Made by a program: the position numbers and the translations under genes. The notes under the pieces are model-generated. The model was given only the letters and a program-made list of their open reading frames with translations. It did not search any database and had not been told where the DNA came from. Below are positions 61,635 to 64,000 of a stretch of 64,000 nucleotides of DNA, piece after piece. How positions within the stretch are numbered: the first letter of the stretch is position 1; each line of letters begins with the position of its first letter. Origin of the DNA: Pseudomonadota bacterium (GTDB lineage Bacteria; Pseudomonadota; Gammaproteobacteria; Steroidobacterales; Woeseiaceae); the NCBI GenBank assembly GCA_022572185.1, contig JACZWL010000004.1:46178-110177 (forward strand). The letters run 5' to 3'.

Positions 61635-63758
61635 ATGTCTTTTTTCGACGAACTCAAGCGTCGCAATGTATTTCGTGTAGGCATTGCCTACGCCATCGCC
61701 ACATGGGTATTGCTGCAGATCACGGAGGTCATTACACCCATACTTGGCCTGCCGGATTGGGCCCCAAAACTCATCTTCGTGATTCTTGCAGTCGGCTTCG
61801 TTCCGGCATTGATCTTCGCCTGGGCCTTCGAGCTGACGCCGGAGGGCCTGAAAAAGGAAAAGGACGTCGATCGCTCGGAGTCCATTACCCACCACACGGG
61901 CCGCAAGCTGGATTTCGCCATTATCGCTGTGCTTGTGTTGGCGGTCGGCCTGTTGTTGGCAGACAGGTATACCGGGCAACCTGTATCTGACTCGCAGCAG
62001 ATGGTCAAAAAATCGATTGCCGTATTGCCGTTCGTCAACATAAGCTCCGACAAAGAGCAGGAATATTTCTCCGATGGCATAACGGAGGAAATTCTCAACG
62101 CGCTGGCCTCGGTCAAAGAACTGAAAGTTGCCGGGCGAACCTCGTCATTCGCCTTCAAAGGACAAAACCAGGACCTGCGCCGGATCGGCGAATTGCTGGG
62201 CGTGGACCATATCCTCGAGGGTTCCGTGCGCAAGTCCGGCACCACTGTGCGTATTACCGCCCAGCTTATTCAGGTTGAGGATGGTTTTCACCTGTGGTCG
62301 GACACCTACGACCGCGAACTGACGGACGTGTTTGCCATTCAGGACGAAATCGCTAGCGAAATCCTGATCCAGCTTAAAGCGCAGCTGCTCGATGAAGAGC
62401 GGCCGGTGCTGGTGAGCCGACGCACCGATCCGGAAGTCTATGACCTTTATTTACTGGCGAAGCAACGTCTTTATGGCCGAACCCGTCAGACCATCGAGTT
62501 GGCCGTGGAGCTTCTGGATCAGGCCATTGCAAAGGATCCGGACTACGCACCCGCCTTCGCACAGCGCGGTATTGCGACGATTTTTTTATCTGATCGTAGC
62601 TACGGCACCATTCCGGAGGCGGAGGCACAGGTACAAGGCAAGCGCTACATCGATGCTGCGCTCGAGATGGATCCGCAACTGGCGGAAGCCTGGGCCGGTA
62701 TCGGCCTGTACCACGCTAATCGGCCGTCGGAACACGAGCAGGCCATTGACGCGCTGACCAAGGCATTGTCCATCAACCCCAATCTGATCGACGCCAGCAA
62801 TTGGTTATTCATTGCCCTGAAAGATTCCGGCCAAATGCGCGCCGCACTGCAGCTCGTTGAAGACATGATACAGAGGGATCCGCTATATCGACCGGGATTC
62901 GGCAATGCCGTATCGACCTTCAACGATTTCGGGCAGGCGGACAAAGCGCAGGCACTGATTGACCAGTACCGCAGCTACGACCCGAACGATGCACAACTGC
63001 TGCGAGTTGATGCCATGCATCACTTCTACATCGGGAGGACTGCCGAAGGTTTTCGTTTAGCTGAACAAGCGTATCAGCTCGCACCGACAGATGCGGTGGC
63101 ACATTTTGTGTTCACTGTCGGTTTGCTGCAGACCGGCCAGGTCGAACGAATAGCGGTGGAAGGCCTGGATTTCTTCAAAGTTGACGCTTTGGATCTGCTG
63201 GGCCGTCGCGACGAAGCATTTGAGCTTGCATTCGAATTGTCCAGGGAAGGTTACCCAGGGAACTTGTTTACGCTCTACAACCGGGCCGATCGCAGCCAGG
63301 AGCTGATCGACTACCTCGAGGAGCGCTGGCCCGGTCTGGACGCATTCGCCGCCGATTTTCCGTACGACGAGAATGGCTACGATTTGATGGCGCAAGTTGC
63401 GCTGGCTTATTCCCGTACAGGCAATACAGTGCGCTTCGATGATGCGCTATTGCTGGTGGAAAATGCCATGTCGAAGCTGTCAGGCCAGGGCATCAATAAT
63501 GTTGTGTTCATGTTCGAAAATGCGAAATACCTGGCACTTGCCGGAGACTTCGACGAGTCTGTAACTCAGTTGCAGAAAGCAATAGATGGCGGATTCCAAA
63601 GCTACCTTGTATCTGCCACGCATACGCCCATGTTTGAGCCGCTGCGCGATGATCCGCACTTTGTTGCGGTCCAGGCTGTCATGGTTGACAACATCAACGC
63701 TGATCGCGAAAGCCTGGGCATGGAAACTCGCGATCCGGTCGAGCAGTTCTGGCATTGA
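61635..63758 (+). CDS. Membrane TPR protein with TolB/FlgO-like domain
   Basis: 707 residues from the ATG at 61635; the frame is open to 61581. The N-terminus MSFFDELKRRNVFRVGIAYAIATWVLLQI carries a two-helix membrane module, followed by another helix near residue 100. A TolB/FlgO-like domain (IAVLPFVNISSDKEQEYFSDGITEEILNALASVKELKVAGRTSSFAFKG... VDHILEGSVRKSGTTVRITAQLI) precedes a string of TPR repeats from about 270 onward (DPDYAPAFAQRG, DPQLAEAWAGIG, NPNLIDASNWLF). Such proteins are numerous in Woeseiaceae, often with a regulatory domain in front. Role unknown. Confidence 0.85.
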   Translation: MSFFDELKRRNVFRVGIAYAIATWVLLQITEVITPILGLPDWAPKLIFVILAVGFVPALIFAWAFELTPEGLKKEKDVDRSESITHHTGRKLDFAIIAVLVLAVGLLLADRYTGQPVSDSQQMVKKSIAVLPFVNISSDKEQEYFSDGITEEILNALASVKELKVAGRTSSFAFKGQNQDLRRIGELLGVDHILEGSVRKSGTTVRITAQLIQVEDGFHLWSDTYDRELTDVFAIQDEIASEILIQLKAQLLDEERPVLVSRRTDPEVYDLYLLAKQRLYGRTRQTIELAVELLDQAIAKDPDYAPAFAQRGIATIFLSDRSYGTIPEAEAQVQGKRYIDAALEMDPQLAEAWAGIGLYHANRPSEHEQAIDALTKALSINPNLIDASNWLFIALKDSGQMRAALQLVEDMIQRDPLYRPGFGNAVSTFNDFGQADKAQALIDQYRSYDPNDAQLLRVDAMHHFYIGRTAEGFRLAEQAYQLAPTDAVAHFVFTVGLLQTGQVERIAVEGLDFFKVDALDLLGRRDEAFELAFELSREGYPGNLFTLYNRADRSQELIDYLEERWPGLDAFAADFPYDENGYDLMAQVALAYSRTGNTVRFDDALLLVENAMSKLSGQGINNVVFMFENAKYLALAGDFDESVTQLQKAIDGGFQSYLVSATHTPMFEPLRDDPHFVAVQAVMVDNINADRESLGMETRDPVEQFWH

Positions 63759-63842
63759 TCGGGTGGCGACCGTACTCGTCATCCAACCACGCACATATGA
63801 GCGTGCATGCTTGAATACACCCGCAATCAATCAAGGAAAACG

Positions 63843-64000
63843 ATGACTCCGGTAACCGTCGAACGGCATGGTGCAGTTTCAGTCATTACGATCGACAGTC
63901 CTCCCGTGAACGCGCTGTCGCAAAGCGTGCGTGCAGGGCTCGTAGCCTGCATGGAGAACGCGGATTCAGACGCCGAGACAAAGTCCATCGTGATTCAGTG
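63843..64000 (+). CDS. Crotonase-family protein, partial (start only)
   Basis: The first 52 residues before the window ends: MTPVTVERHGAVSVITIDSPP then VNALSQSVRAGLVACMENA. This is the opening of an enoyl-CoA hydratase/isomerase domain, as in the multifunctional FadB/FadJ enzymes of fatty-acid beta-oxidation. AAGGA precedes the ATG by about 7 bases. Whether it is a single-domain or a fused enzyme cannot be told from here. Confidence 0.8.
   Translation, partial: MTPVTVERHGAVSVITIDSPPVNALSQSVRAGLVACMENADSDAETKSIVIQ

Overview
The window reads as chromosomal DNA of a marine, Woeseia-like gammaproteobacterium (order Chromatiales or near it). The basis is the gammaproteobacterial gene order (pcm-rhodanese-tolC, rpsU-yqeY-dnaG-rpoD-tRNA-Ile, folK-folB beside tsaD), the split class II ribonucleotide reductase NrdJa/NrdJb, the PPi-dependent phosphofructokinase next to a proton-pumping pyrophosphatase, and a TPR protein starting MSFFDELKRRNVFRVG, a type I associate with Woeseiaceae. 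The species is inferred, not proven.

Layout. 0.2-4.8 kb: metK-ahcY (methyl cycle), a cAMP phosphodiesterase, a TraB/GumN protein and a 54-residue rubredoxin. 5-10.2 kb: hemL, a LON-domain protein, mpl with a coupled membrane protein, and rnd. 10.3-14.6 kb: adk, PPi-PFK and H+-PPase, a pyrophosphate-centred energy module. 14.6-21.2 kb: a PAS-GGDEF-EAL protein, pcm, a rhodanese, tolC and waaA. 21.3-26.9 kb: nrdJb and nrdJa behind a structured leader and an NrdR-like box, then hsp20 and a DegQ-like protease with plausible sigma32 and sigmaE promoters. 26.9-36.3 kb: a lipoprotein peptidase, cca, a beta-barrel protein, uppP, a MidA-type methyltransferase, a pteridine-reductase-like SDR, an S41 protease, folK, folB and tsaD. 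36.4-41.5 kb: the macromolecular synthesis operon rpsU-yqeY-dnaG-rpoD followed by tRNA-Ile(CAU), which is split by a 237-nt group I intron. 41.5-46 kb: small repeats, a LysE exporter, rhomboid, DUF2207, LemA and MOSC proteins.

46.0-58.3 kb is the most unusual block. A leftward operon encodes a HzsA-like (hydrazine synthase alpha-like) di-heme lipoprotein, an SH3/beta-barrel protein, an outer-membrane barrel lipoprotein, a DUF4266 Gly/Cys-tailed lipoprotein and a DUF3570 barrel. A rightward operon encodes a mono-heme secreted protein, a di-heme LamG lipoprotein and a Tat-exported DUF1501-like protein. The two are separated by about 1.2 kb holding a perfect CRP-type operator, and both end at copies of the same hairpin repeat. 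No hydrazine synthase beta/gamma subunits are present, so this is probably an extracytoplasmic redox system of unknown function.

58.3-64 kb: a zinc-ribbon methyltransferase, an SDR, a haloalkane dehalogenase, the TPR protein and the start of a crotonase-family gene.

Several families of short inverted repeats occupy the intergenic gaps. Four leftward genes (mpl, tsaD, rhomboid, MOSC) have TAG stop codons that lie inside the terminal CTAG of such an element.
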